Assembly: GCA_903642265.1 (NCBI GenBank)
Contig: CAHJWN010000006.1
Coordinates: 18,608 to 82,607 of the forward strand
Source: Acidobacteriaceae bacterium
GTDB lineage: Bacteria; Acidobacteriota; Terriglobia; Terriglobales; Acidobacteriaceae
Reading direction: 5' to 3'
Length of the DNA: 64,000 nt
The stretch's first letter is position 1, and each line of letters begins with the position of its first letter. The notes beneath the pieces were generated by a model, which was not told where the DNA came from, did not search any database, and saw only the letters and a program-made list of their open reading frames with translations. This document shows, one piece after another, positions 17,948 to 26,151 of the stretch. The translations under genes were made by a program, and so were the position numbers.

Positions 17948-18793
17948 ATGGATCTAACACGCGAATTAGCACGCAAATCCGCTCTGCTCGCCGCCACTCT
18001 TCGAGACCTCGGGAGCGTTATGGTCGCTTACTCCGGGGGCACTGACTCTGCGTTCCTGGCCTGGTCTGCACATCGTCTACTCGGTGACAAAATGCTGGCC
18101 GTGATCGCGGACTCCGCCTCGCTACCACGAGCGGAGCTGGCTGCCGCTCTTGCCTTTACCGATCAGCACGGTATTCCGACGCAGACCCTCCTCACAGCAG
18201 AGCTGGAGAATCCGGACTACCAGCGCAATGATCGGCAGCGATGCTTCCACTGCAAAGACGAGCTCTTCACCCGCATGGAACAGGCCCGTTCAACTTTGAA
18301 CTTTCGCCATATAGCCTACGGCATGAACCTTGACGACAAGTCTGAGTTTCGCCCGGGTCAGCAGGCTGCTGCGAATCACAACGCGGTAGCGCCGCTCGTG
18401 ACCGCAGAGCTTACCAAGCCCGAGATCCGAATGCTTGCTCGCGCTGCTGGTCTCTCGCTTGCTGAAAAGCCGGCCTCAGCCTGCCTCGCCTCTCGCATCG
18501 AATACGGAATGCCTGTGAGCCGTGAAAACCTGTGGCAGGTTGAGCAGGCGGAAGACATCCTCCATGCGCTGGGCTTTCCCCAGGTCCGGGTCCGTCATCA
18601 CGGTGACCTCGCGCGCATAGAGATCGACCGCGTCGATCTGCCAAGGGCAGTCACACGCAACATTCTTGATGAGGTCACGCCAACCTTCAAAAAGCTAGGT
18701 TTCCTCTCTGTCACCCTTGATCTGGAGGGCTACCGGTCGGGTTCGATGAACGCGCTTCTTCCCGCATCGGCTATTCTCGCTTCAACCAAGTAA
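17948..18793 (+). CDS. larE: Sacrificial sulfur transferase for nickel-pincer cofactor synthesis
   Basis: LarE (281 residues) adenylates the nicotinate-derived dicarboxylate and donates sulfur to make the dithio pincer ligand of lactate racemase. It has a PP-loop SGGTDS at residues 29-34, a CFHCKDELF motif near 99-107, and the sequence KPASACLASRIEYG, in which Cys179 aligns with the sacrificial Cys176 of Lactiplantibacillus plantarum LarE. So this is the single-cysteine, sacrificial type rather than the iron-sulfur cluster type. larC follows after 47 bases with a strong ribosome site, and larB overlaps larC, giving larE-larC-larB in order. No larA is in the window. Confidence 0.93.
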   Translation: MDLTRELARKSALLAATLRDLGSVMVAYSGGTDSAFLAWSAHRLLGDKMLAVIADSASLPRAELAAALAFTDQHGIPTQTLLTAELENPDYQRNDRQRCFHCKDELFTRMEQARSTLNFRHIAYGMNLDDKSEFRPGQQAAANHNAVAPLVTAELTKPEIRMLARAAGLSLAEKPASACLASRIEYGMPVSRENLWQVEQAEDILHALGFPQVRVRHHGDLARIEIDRVDLPRAVTRNILDEVTPTFKKLGFLSVTLDLEGYRSGSMNALLPASAILASTK

Positions 18794-18840
18794 CTTCTCG
18801 CTTTCTAAGTTCAACATCATCACTTGCCGAAGGAGGCCCT

Positions 18841-20283
18841 ATGCGCATTGCCTATCTTGACTGCTTCGCCGGCATCTCCGGCGACATGTTCCTCGGAGCG
18901 CTGATTGACGCGGGAGTCGACCCGATCGTTTTGCGCGACGCCACGGCAGCAATAAACCTTGGAGCATCACTGCGAATCGAGACAACAGACCGCAGCGGTA
19001 TCTCCTGCACCAAGGTCCATGTGCTGGTGGGGACCCGCATCGCCGAGACTGCTCCACAGTCGAGCGCCTTTCCACAGCAGCAGGCTTCGGCACCGCATAC
19101 GCACCAGCCGAAGACCCAGCATCAGCACAAGACCGGCGTTCCGCATAGCCATGCTGAAGCATCCGTCCCTGCCCATGAGCATCCACACGAGCATGGTCGC
19201 TCCTTGACGGTGATTCGCGAGTTGATCCGCAATGCCAGTCTGCCTGGCCCAGTGATCCGTACTGCGATACGCGCGTTCGAACTTCTCGGCGCTTCCGAAG
19301 CAAAAATCCACAATGTTCCCGTCGATCAAATCCATTTTCACGAGGTGGGCGCAGTCGACGCCATCGTCGACATCGTAGCCGCCTCAGCCGGCATCCATGC
19401 TCTTGCTGCCGAAAAGTGGGTCGCGTCGCCGCTGAACGTGGGCGGCGGCATGGTCAATTGCGCACACGGCCGCTTCCCTGTTCCAGCACCCGCAACTGCT
19501 GATCTCCTACGAGGTCTACCGACTTATTCAGCGAATATCCAAATGGAGCTGGTCACTCCAACTGGGGCAGCCCTCATCCGGACGCTGGTCGAAGACCACG
19601 GTCTCACCTTCGGGGTGCAACCCGCCATGGCTATCGACCGGATCGGCTACGGCGCCGGGACGCGGGACCCTAAAGACTTTCCAAATGTTCTGCGCATCTC
19701 TGTCGGCACAAGCATTGAGCCGGAACGTTCCATGCAGCACCACCGCGAAGACGCAGACGCGAAGCAGGCAGAATCTCCCGCTCACAAGCATGACCATCAC
19801 ACTGAGACCGTGACGGTTGTCGAAACGGCTCTCGACGATCTATCGCCGCAGCTTCTCGCTCATGTAGCTGAACGCGCGCTTGCTCTTGGAGCGCTCGACG
19901 TGATGCTGACACCTGTGATTATGAAGAAGGGGCGTCCAGGAACCCTCATCACGATCCTCTGCAATCCATCGGAGAGCGTAGGCATGCAGCGTCTTTTGCT
20001 GTCGGAAACGAGTACCCTTGGCGTCCGAATCCGCGAAGATCGCCGCAGCTGTTTGCAGCGCATCTTTGAAACCGTCAGCACGCCCTATGGTCCGATTCGT
20101 ATCAAGATCGGCGTGCTAAATCGCCAGGTACTCAATTCGAATCCCGAGTTTGAAGATTGCCGTGAAGCCGCTGCTGTCCACAACGTCCCAGTGAAGCTGG
20201 TCCAGCAGGCAGCCGTCGCTGCTTACTTGACTCAGCCAACCCTGAAAGCTGGCGAGAGGGATACGTCGATCAGCAATGGATAA
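18841..20283 (+). CDS. larC: Nickel insertion protein LarC (fused LarC1-LarC2)
   Basis: LarC (480 residues) is the CTP-dependent enzyme that inserts nickel into the pincer nucleotide cofactor. The N-terminus MRIAYLDCFAGISGDMFLGAL is the family signature. Residues 86-118 form a histidine-rich region (ten His, in HTH, HQH, HSH and HEHPHEH runs) and a second cluster lies near 314-320, both likely nickel-binding. VDQIHFHEVGAVDAIVDI and the C-terminal KKGRPGTLI block are conserved. The frame is continuous, unlike L. plantarum where a programmed frameshift joins larC1 and larC2. AAGGAGG lies six bases upstream of the ATG, the best ribosome site in this region. It overlaps larB by eight bases. Confidence 0.95.
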   Translation: MRIAYLDCFAGISGDMFLGALIDAGVDPIVLRDATAAINLGASLRIETTDRSGISCTKVHVLVGTRIAETAPQSSAFPQQQASAPHTHQPKTQHQHKTGVPHSHAEASVPAHEHPHEHGRSLTVIRELIRNASLPGPVIRTAIRAFELLGASEAKIHNVPVDQIHFHEVGAVDAIVDIVAASAGIHALAAEKWVASPLNVGGGMVNCAHGRFPVPAPATADLLRGLPTYSANIQMELVTPTGAALIRTLVEDHGLTFGVQPAMAIDRIGYGAGTRDPKDFPNVLRISVGTSIEPERSMQHHREDADAKQAESPAHKHDHHTETVTVVETALDDLSPQLLAHVAERALALGALDVMLTPVIMKKGRPGTLITILCNPSESVGMQRLLLSETSTLGVRIREDRRSCLQRIFETVSTPYGPIRIKIGVLNRQVLNSNPEFEDCREAAAVHNVPVKLVQQAAVAAYLTQPTLKAGERDTSISNG

Positions 20284-21046
20284 GAGCTCAATTCTCACAC
20301 TGCTTGCCGCGGTTCAACGCGGTGAAACTACGCCCGAGGCAGCAATTGGCCGTCTGGCCGATCTACCGTTTGAAGACATCGGCCACACCCGCATCGATCA
20401 TCACCGGTCACTCCGTACCGGGCTGCCAGAGGTGGTCTATGCCGCGGGCAAAACACCAAGGCAGGTTGTCGAAATATTCACCCACATGGCCGCGGCAGGC
20501 ACTGCAGTTTTGGCGACACGGGCATCAACGGAAACCGCGGCAGCGGTCCTTGACGCAATGCCGGCCTCCGTCCATAACGAGATAGCTCGCACAATCACAC
20601 ACGGCTCTCTCGAATTGCACACCGAGGGCCCACGGCCCTGCATCGCCGTCCTTTGCGCCGGAACGAGTGACCTGCCGGTTGCTGAAGAAGCTGCGATAAC
20701 TGCAGAGCATTTTGGCGTCCGGGTCATCCGCCTCTATGATGTCGGTGTAGCAGGCCTGCACCGCCTTCTCGCCGTCCGCGATCAACTAGCGGAGGCTGAC
20801 TGCATCATCGTGTGTGCTGGAATGGAGGGGGCTCTGCCTTCGGTGGTTGGAGGCCTGGCTGGAGTCCCCGTCATCGCCGTTCCCACGTCCGTCGGCTATG
20901 GTGCAAGCTTTGGAGGAGCAGCCGCACTTCTCGGCATGCTCAACTCCTGTTCCCCGAATGTCTCAGTTGTGAATATTGATAATGGCTTTGGCGCAGCCTA
21001 CTCCGCCACGTTGATTGCCCGGTCTGCACATAAACGCGAGTACTAG
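20276..21046 (+). CDS. larB: Pincer nucleotide biosynthesis protein LarB
   Basis: LarB (256 residues) carboxylates the pyridinium ring of nicotinate adenine dinucleotide and hydrolyses the phosphoanhydride, the first step of nickel-pincer cofactor synthesis. It resembles PurE-type carboxylases in its C-terminal half: CIAVLCAGTSDLPVAEEAA, EHFGVRVIRLYDVGVAGLHRLL, IIVCAGMEGALPSVVGGL and VIAVPTSVGYGASFGG. The N-terminal part (FEDIGHTRIDHHRSLRTGLPEVVYAAGKT) is typical of LarB. The start overlaps the larC end by eight bases, so they are translationally coupled. The stop codon shares a CTAG palindrome with the stop of the convergent LuxR gene, leaving no space for a terminator between them. Confidence 0.95.
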   Translation: MDKSSILTLLAAVQRGETTPEAAIGRLADLPFEDIGHTRIDHHRSLRTGLPEVVYAAGKTPRQVVEIFTHMAAAGTAVLATRASTETAAAVLDAMPASVHNEIARTITHGSLELHTEGPRPCIAVLCAGTSDLPVAEEAAITAEHFGVRVIRLYDVGVAGLHRLLAVRDQLAEADCIIVCAGMEGALPSVVGGLAGVPVIAVPTSVGYGASFGGAAALLGMLNSCSPNVSVVNIDNGFGAAYSATLIARSAHKREY

Positions 21047-21699
21047 GCCGTCTTTTTCCTTAATAGTTCGCCCACTTTTGCAGCCGCTTCAGCAAGATTC
21101 CGGTGGTGGATGGTAAACAGCGCCAGTTCCAGTCGGTCGGAGACGCCCGTTTTATCGTAGATGTTCCGCAGATAATTCTTGATCACCTGCTCTTTAGTGT
21201 TCAATTGCGCCGCGATGTCTTTGTTCTTGCACCCTTGAACGATCAACGCAACGATCTGCATCTCTTTTGGAGTCAGCCTGTCACGTACGCGTTCGCCCAC
21301 ACTGTCTGAAACCCGCATCGTCGTCACACTGGCGTAACGGACGCAGCGCAAGCCATGGGCCACCCGGCGGATCGTGTCGACCAACTCGGGTCCGGCGATG
21401 TTCCTTGAGACAACACCATCCAGTTGCGACATGACCTCTTCGCCCAGGTCTTCACTCTTCTCCGTGATCAAAATCACCCTGCTGCCCAACTGTTTGGCTT
21501 GCGCGAGCAACGAGAGCAAATCTACACGTAAGCCGGTAGAGAGCAGAATGACTGCGCCACGATTTGCTTCCACAGCAGCCAGGAGTCGCGTTGCATTGTC
21601 ACATTGCGCGACAATTCGGACGTCATCTTCCATCGCCAGCAGCCTTGCAGCGCCAGCTCGAAAGATCGCCTGATTGTCACCAAGGATAAGACGGTTCAT
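21043..21699 (-). CDS. LuxR-family regulator with a receiver-like domain lacking the phosphoacceptor Asp
   Basis: A 218-residue NarL/FixJ-type protein. The N-terminal half folds like a receiver (MNRLILGDNQAIFRAGAARLL), but where the phosphorylated aspartate should be it reads AVILLSTGL, with Ser54 at that position; only Asp8 of the acidic pocket is left. The C-terminal half is a normal LuxR helix-turn-helix (RLTPKEMQIVALIVQGCKNKDIAAQL, then KEQVIKNYLRNIYDKTGV). It therefore probably responds to something other than phosphorylation. The ATG at 21699 has GGAG nine bases upstream and puts the domain at the N-terminus; a longer frame reaches 21783. It diverges from the receiver-flavoprotein and kinase genes and may control them. 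Confidence 0.85.
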   Translation of the reverse strand: MNRLILGDNQAIFRAGAARLLAMEDDVRIVAQCDNATRLLAAVEANRGAVILLSTGLRVDLLSLLAQAKQLGSRVILITEKSEDLGEEVMSQLDGVVSRNIAGPELVDTIRRVAHGLRCVRYASVTTMRVSDSVGERVRDRLTPKEMQIVALIVQGCKNKDIAAQLNTKEQVIKNYLRNIYDKTGVSDRLELALFTIHHRNLAEAAAKVGELLRKKTA

Positions 21700-21803
21700 A
21701 GTGTTAGTCTCCAGGGCAGTAAATGCTCCACTCGCAAACACCTTCATCGGCGGTCGTACCAAGCGGAGTTCCAATGTCTTCAATTCGTACAGGGTTCTTG
21801 CAG

Positions 21804-21831
21804 ACCGTACGGTAACGTAAGTAACGGTACC
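21804..21831. promoter_or_regulatory. Candidate operator: clustered ACGGTA/GTAACG repeats
   Basis: Within the divergent region between the LuxR gene and the flavoprotein gene lies a 10-base palindrome ACCGTACGGT (21804-21813), two GTAACG repeats nine bases apart (21812 and 21821) and a GGTACC (21826-21831). The density of related hexamers is unlike the surrounding sequence, and suits a dimeric regulator such as the adjacent LuxR protein. Binding is inference. Confidence 0.35.
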
Positions 21832-21957
21832 TAGGCAAGAACCATTTTTGAACCCTCGCTGCCTTCATACCTATCTAACGCATAGTTCCGCGGCATTTGA
21901 ATAGCACTTCAGTCGTTCTCTCTCAGATCTTTTACAACAATAGTCGTATAAAGAGTC

Positions 21958-23601
21958 ATGCCCAAGCCTATCCTCCTCACCATCGACGACGACACCAGCG
22001 TACTCGAGGCCGTTGTTCAGGATCTTCGGCGCGAATATGGTCAGTTTTACCGGATCGTGCGCGCTGCTTCCGGCATAGCTGCGCTCGATATCTGTCGCCA
22101 GCTCAAGGAGCGCAACGAGGTTGTCGCTCTCTTCTTATCGGACCAGCGCATGCCCGGCATGACCGGCGTTGATCTGCTGCAACAGGTGATTCCGCTTTAC
22201 CCCGACGCAAAGCGTGTCCTGCTGACTGCTTACGCCGACACAGAAGCCGCAATCCGCGCCATCAACTCGGCAAAAATTCATTACTACCTGAACAAGCCTT
22301 GGGACCCGCCGGAAGAGAAGCTCTATCCCGTTCTCAACGATCTGCTCGAATCGTGGAAGCAAGGTTACAAAGCTCCCTTTGACGGTATTCGCGTCGTAGG
22401 ACCGCGATTTTCGCCGGCCGATCATGCCGTCCGCGATTTCCTCTCGCGTAATCGTATCCCTTACAAATGGCTCAATCCGGATCAGAATCCTGAGTCGCTC
22501 GATCTGCTGAAAGAAAAAGGTATCGACGACTCTAAACTTCCCGTCATCCTCTTTGGCGACGGCACCGCGCTTGTTCAGCCCACGACCACAGAGATTGCCT
22601 CCAAGGTCGGCCTTCGCACTCAGGCGCAGCAGGAGTTTTACGACGTGGTCATCGTCGGTGCCGGACCGGCGGGTCTCGCAGCTGGCGTTTACGGAGCTTC
22701 AGAAGGCCTTCGCACTCTCATCGTCGAGCCTGTAGCTCCCGGCGGTCAGGCTGGTTCAAGCTCCCGCATAGAAAACTACCTCGGCTTCCCAGAGGGTCTT
22801 TCCGGTGAAGAGCTCGGCAAGCGCGCCTTTCTTCAGGCAAATCGTCTCGGTGCCGAGTTCCTCACGCAGCGAGTCTCCTGCATTCGTTCCGATAACCAGT
22901 ACCACATCGTCAAAATGGCGGATGGCAGCGAGGTCACGTGCCACGTCTGCCTTATCGCTACCGGCGTCTCGTACTGCATGCTCGACGTGCCCGGCGCAGA
23001 ACGTTTCACCGGAGCCGGTGTCTACTACGGTGCGGCGCAGACGGAGGCGCATGCCTGCGCTGACGAGATCGTTTACATCATTGGGGGAGCCAACTCCGCC
23101 GGGCAGGCAGCCATGCACTTCTCTCGCTACGCGAATACGGTTCACCTCATCGTGCGCAGTGATTCACTCGAAAAAGGAATGTCCAAGTACCTCGTCGACC
23201 AGATCCAGTCCACCTCAAACATTGTGGTCGAGACAAGCACTCAAATCACGTCAATGAATGGCAGCGACCATCTGGAATGCGTAACGCTCTGCACGACGCG
23301 AGGTGAGGAAGTCCGGCCTGCTTCTTCCGTTTTCATCTTCATTGGTGCAGCACCCAAGACCGATTGGCTGCCCGCCGAGATCGCGCTTGATAGCAAGGGC
23401 TTCATACTCGCCGGACCTGACCTAAAGACGATCGCACCGCAAACTCCCAAGGACCGCGATCCTTATCTGCTCGAGACCAGCATTCCCGGCATCTTCGTTG
23501 CCGGGGACGTGCGTCATGGTTCCGTGAAGCGCTGCGCGTCCGCTGTTGGCGAGGGGTCCATTGCAATTCAGTTCGTTCACCAGTACCTTGCAACCTTGTA
23601 A
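21958..23601 (+). CDS. Response regulator fused to a thioredoxin-reductase-like flavoprotein (REC - Trx-like - TR-like)
   Basis: A 547-residue three-part protein. Residues 1-125 are an intact receiver domain with Asp10/Asp11, phosphoacceptor Asp62 in FLSDQRMPGM, Thr90 and Lys113. Residues about 143-205 look like a thioredoxin/glutaredoxin-like fold (VVGPRFSPADHAVRDFLSRN). Residues 228-547 are a pyridine-nucleotide disulfide-reductase type flavoprotein with FAD motif GAGPAG (234-239), NAD(P)H motif GGANSAG (376-382) and a C-terminal GIFVAGDVR. The redox CxxC of thioredoxin reductase is replaced by YYGAAQTEA (356-364), so it cannot reduce thioredoxin in the usual way. Output is probably an NAD(P)H-dependent oxidoreductase activity controlled by phosphorylation. 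The kinase gene follows 39 bases downstream. There is no Shine-Dalgarno; a TATAAA lies five bases before the ATG. Confidence 0.88.
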   Translation: MPKPILLTIDDDTSVLEAVVQDLRREYGQFYRIVRAASGIAALDICRQLKERNEVVALFLSDQRMPGMTGVDLLQQVIPLYPDAKRVLLTAYADTEAAIRAINSAKIHYYLNKPWDPPEEKLYPVLNDLLESWKQGYKAPFDGIRVVGPRFSPADHAVRDFLSRNRIPYKWLNPDQNPESLDLLKEKGIDDSKLPVILFGDGTALVQPTTTEIASKVGLRTQAQQEFYDVVIVGAGPAGLAAGVYGASEGLRTLIVEPVAPGGQAGSSSRIENYLGFPEGLSGEELGKRAFLQANRLGAEFLTQRVSCIRSDNQYHIVKMADGSEVTCHVCLIATGVSYCMLDVPGAERFTGAGVYYGAAQTEAHACADEIVYIIGGANSAGQAAMHFSRYANTVHLIVRSDSLEKGMSKYLVDQIQSTSNIVVETSTQITSMNGSDHLECVTLCTTRGEEVRPASSVFIFIGAAPKTDWLPAEIALDSKGFILAGPDLKTIAPQTPKDRDPYLLETSIPGIFVAGDVRHGSVKRCASAVGEGSIAIQFVHQYLATL

Positions 23602-23640
23602 GTCTCACACCCGAAAACCAATGACCGACAAACCCGTAAT

Positions 23641-25086
23641 ATGACGACCGCAGCCACAGACTTCAAATCGACTCCAGCGGTTCTGACCCCAGAGCTCGTC
23701 ACGCTGCTTCACGGCGTCTCTATTCTTTCTTCGCTTAATGAAGAACAGCTAAGTTGCCTGGCCGGTGTGGACGAGCTCCATCTTTCCGAAGGGGACGTCA
23801 TCATTCGTCAGGGCGAGTTTGCCGAACACTTCTTCATCATTCTGTCGGGTAGTGTCAGCGTTCTCCAGACCGTGGCGCCAGGCAAGTATGAGAACGAATT
23901 AGTGTCTTACACGGATGGCAGCGCCTTCGGGGAACTGCCGCTGCTTGCCAATATGCCGGTTGGCGGTACGCTCCGCGTTACCAAACCCACCCACTTGCTG
24001 CGCCTCGACGAGGACGCTTTCTGGAACCTGATGACCACCTGCCCGCAGGTTCGCAAGGCAATCCTTGGAAACATGGCTTTCCGGTTCCAGAAATACCAGA
24101 GCATGACACTCCAGCAGGAGAAGATGGCGTCGCTCGGCACCCTTGCAGCAGGCCTCATGCATGAGCTCAATAATCCCGGAGCGGCCGCACGGCGGGCCTC
24201 GTCGCAACTTCGTCAAAATCTTGAGCGCATGCTCGAACTTGGCTCTCGCCTCAGCCGTATCAGGCTCGATCCCGAGCAGACGGAATGCCTGGCTGAGTTG
24301 AAGTCCCGAGCCATGACTCGCCACACGCCTCTCCGGATGAACTCCCTCGAACAAAGTGACGCGGAAGAAGAGCTCGCCGCCTGGATGGAGACCGCGCAGA
24401 TCGAAGGCGCATGGAAGCTCGCTCCCACCCTCGCAGGAGTCGGCATTACCTCGCGCGATCTTGAATGCGCCCGCACCGAGTTCCCTGTTGATGTTCTCTC
24501 CGACTGCCTTGGCTGGCTTGAGGCCCTGATCTCGAGCATGTCGCTCGTCGGGCTGGTCGAAGACAGCATCGGCCGCATTACCGAGCTCGTTCACGCCGTC
24601 AAATCTTACGCCTACGAAGGTAAGGGTGCGCGCCAGTCCATCAACGTCAACGACAGCATCCATGCGACGCTCATTATCCTCGCCCACAAAATGCGTGAGA
24701 AAGAAATCGTCGTGGAGCGCGAGTTCGACGACGCTCTACCTGTCATGCAGACTGAGCAGTCTGGTCTCAACCAGGTCTGGACCAACATTCTTGATAATGC
24801 AATCGATGCCGTCGGTCCTAAGGGCGTCATTCACATCAAAACGTGGCCCGAGCAGCGCGACGCATCACAGATCATCATCAGCATTGCCGATAACGGCCCA
24901 GGGATTCCCATTGACGTGCAGCCGCGTATCTTCGACCCCTTTTACACCACTAAGGAAGTAGGTGTCGGCACCGGACTTGGTCTCGGCATTGTGGCTCGCA
25001 TTGTCGACCAGTTTGGCGGCACCATTCGCTTCTCCTCTGAGCCCGGCCGGACCGAGTTTCTTATTACTCTCCCTGTCTCGCGCTAG
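23641..25086 (+). CDS. Cyclic-nucleotide-binding-domain histidine kinase
   Basis: A 481-residue cytosolic sensor kinase with no membrane segment. Residues about 28-145 form a cNMP-binding (CRP-like) domain: GDVIIRQGEFAEHFFIILSGSVSVL and SAFGELPLLANMP, the latter being the phosphate-binding cassette position, though the usual Arg-Thr/Ala pair reads MPVGGT. The phosphorylated histidine is His174 in AAGLMHELNNP. An unusually long stretch of about 200 residues separates it from the N box (NQVWTNILDNAIDAV, from 377); then G1 (DNGPGIP), F (DPFYTTK) and G2 (GVGTGLGLGI) boxes complete the ATPase domain. It is very probably the partner of the receiver-flavoprotein upstream. The ligand could be cAMP, cGMP or none, since the pocket is not canonical. 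Confidence 0.9.
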   Translation: MTTAATDFKSTPAVLTPELVTLLHGVSILSSLNEEQLSCLAGVDELHLSEGDVIIRQGEFAEHFFIILSGSVSVLQTVAPGKYENELVSYTDGSAFGELPLLANMPVGGTLRVTKPTHLLRLDEDAFWNLMTTCPQVRKAILGNMAFRFQKYQSMTLQQEKMASLGTLAAGLMHELNNPGAAARRASSQLRQNLERMLELGSRLSRIRLDPEQTECLAELKSRAMTRHTPLRMNSLEQSDAEEELAAWMETAQIEGAWKLAPTLAGVGITSRDLECARTEFPVDVLSDCLGWLEALISSMSLVGLVEDSIGRITELVHAVKSYAYEGKGARQSINVNDSIHATLIILAHKMREKEIVVEREFDDALPVMQTEQSGLNQVWTNILDNAIDAVGPKGVIHIKTWPEQRDASQIIISIADNGPGIPIDVQPRIFDPFYTTKEVGVGTGLGLGIVARIVDQFGGTIRFSSEPGRTEFLITLPVSR

Positions 25087-25290
25087 AGCACTTCGGCTGT
25101 TATTCCGACCCACCGAGAAACTGCGTCTCTATCCTCTGTCCACCGCTTGCGAAGTGGCCCATGGTTCGCGTGGATCAGAAATCGCAATTACTACCGCAAC
25201 TTCTTTTTCAGCAACCTTTGCGAAAACGTCGCGTTTGCACAGGAGACGCCTGCGCACGTAACAAGCCAGCGCAGCAGAAAGCGGTCTCAC

Positions 25291-25647
25291 ATGAACGTCG
25301 GAAAGCTCTCCCTTCTATTCGCCGGAACGGCAACACTGCTCGCAGCGACTGGCTGCGCATCACGCCGCTACTACGCGGCACCTCCGCCGCCTCCGCCGGT
25401 TTATAGTCAGCGCCCACCACTGATCGATCTGGCAGACCGCAATGGCTTCCGCACCGGTGAATCGAACGGCGCTCGGGATGCTTACGAAGGCCGAAGCTAT
25501 CAGCCGCAGCACGATCGCGCCTTCCACGACACGCCCGGATACGATCCCAACCTGGGGCCGTTCGAACCCTATCGCCATGCCTTCCGCGATGCGTACCTGC
25601 GTGGATACAGCAATGGCTTCAACCGTCAGCAGCAGCCGGTACAGTAG
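25291..25647 (+). CDS. Small proline/tyrosine-rich lipoprotein of unknown function
   Basis: A 118-residue protein beginning with a lipoprotein signal (FAGTATLLAATGC, lipobox cysteine at about residue 23). The mature part starts with a run of prolines (YYAAPPPPPPVYS) and continues with two related segments, RNGFRTGESNGARDAYEGR and RDAYLRGYSNGFNR, that share a G-x-x-x-G-x-x-D/G pattern. The start is the ATG at 25291, which gives the signal peptide; the open frame runs further upstream without any sense. A strong stem-loop follows the stop. No function can be assigned; a small envelope lipoprotein is all that can be said. Confidence 0.75.
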   Translation: MNVGKLSLLFAGTATLLAATGCASRRYYAAPPPPPPVYSQRPPLIDLADRNGFRTGESNGARDAYEGRSYQPQHDRAFHDTPGYDPNLGPFEPYRHAFRDAYLRGYSNGFNRQQQPVQ

Positions 25648-25662
25648 TCATCAGTCACAGAT

Positions 25663-25692
25663 GCCCCACATCTCTGCTCTGAGATGTGGGGC
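25663..25692 (+). terminator. Strong stem-loop after the lipoprotein gene
   Basis: A perfect 12-base-pair stem (GCCCCACATCTC / GAGATGTGGGGC) with a six-base loop TGCTCT lies 15 bases after the stop at 25647. It is followed by CGTTTAGA, which contains only a short T stretch, but stem strength is high and it separates the lipoprotein from the VOC gene. Confidence 0.75.
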
Positions 25693-25728
25693 CGTTTAGA
25701 ATAAAGCAGCGCTTTTAGCGGAGTCCCC

Positions 25729-26151
25729 GTGTCCCTTACCCCATTTCATATCGCTTTCCCCGTCAACGACCTAGCTGAGGCTCGCCACTTCTATGGCAAC
25801 GTGCTGGGCTGTCCTGAAGGCCGCAGCGCGGCACAGTGGATCGACTTCGACCTCTTCGGTCACCAGATAGTCGCTCATCACAAACCCAGCTCATACCCTG
25901 CGGTTCGGCACCACAATGTCGTAGACGGCCAGGACGTACCTGTTCCGCACTTTGGCGTCGTTTTGCCCATGGAGAAATGGCATATGCTCGCTGATCGCGT
26001 ACGTTCCGCTGGCATCGCATTCGTCATCAAGCCGCACGTTCGGTTCCAGGGCGAAGTCGGTGAGCAAGCGACGATGTTCTTTCTTGATCCCTCCGGAAAC
26101 GCCCTCGAGTTCAAGGCGTTTGCTGATCCTTCGCAGCTTTTTGCCCACTAA
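25729..26151 (+). CDS. VOC-superfamily protein (glyoxalase/dioxygenase fold)
   Basis: This 140-residue protein has the paired beta-alpha-beta-beta-beta modules of the vicinal-oxygen-chelate family: [22 protein letters not shown] at the N-terminus, [32 protein letters not shown] and the closing [17 protein letters not shown], where His, His and Glu are the expected metal ligands. The start is GTG at 25729. The exact reaction of such proteins cannot be read from sequence; it is close to bleomycin-resistance/glyoxalase-like members often annotated simply as VOC proteins. It is flanked by a strong terminator upstream and a convergent phosphatase downstream, so it is transcribed alone. Confidence 0.88.
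   Translation: MSLTPFHIAFPVNDLAEARHFYGNVLGCPEGRSAAQWIDFDLFGHQIVAHHKPSSYPAVRHHNVVDGQDVPVPHFGVVLPMEKWHMLADRVRSAGIAFVIKPHVRFQGEVGEQATMFFLDPSGNALEFKAFADPSQLFAH

Noticed and set aside
23899..24687. A 262-codon open frame on the minus strand inside the kinase gene
   Set aside because: Shadow of the kinase gene; its translation is composed of the reverse of conserved motifs.
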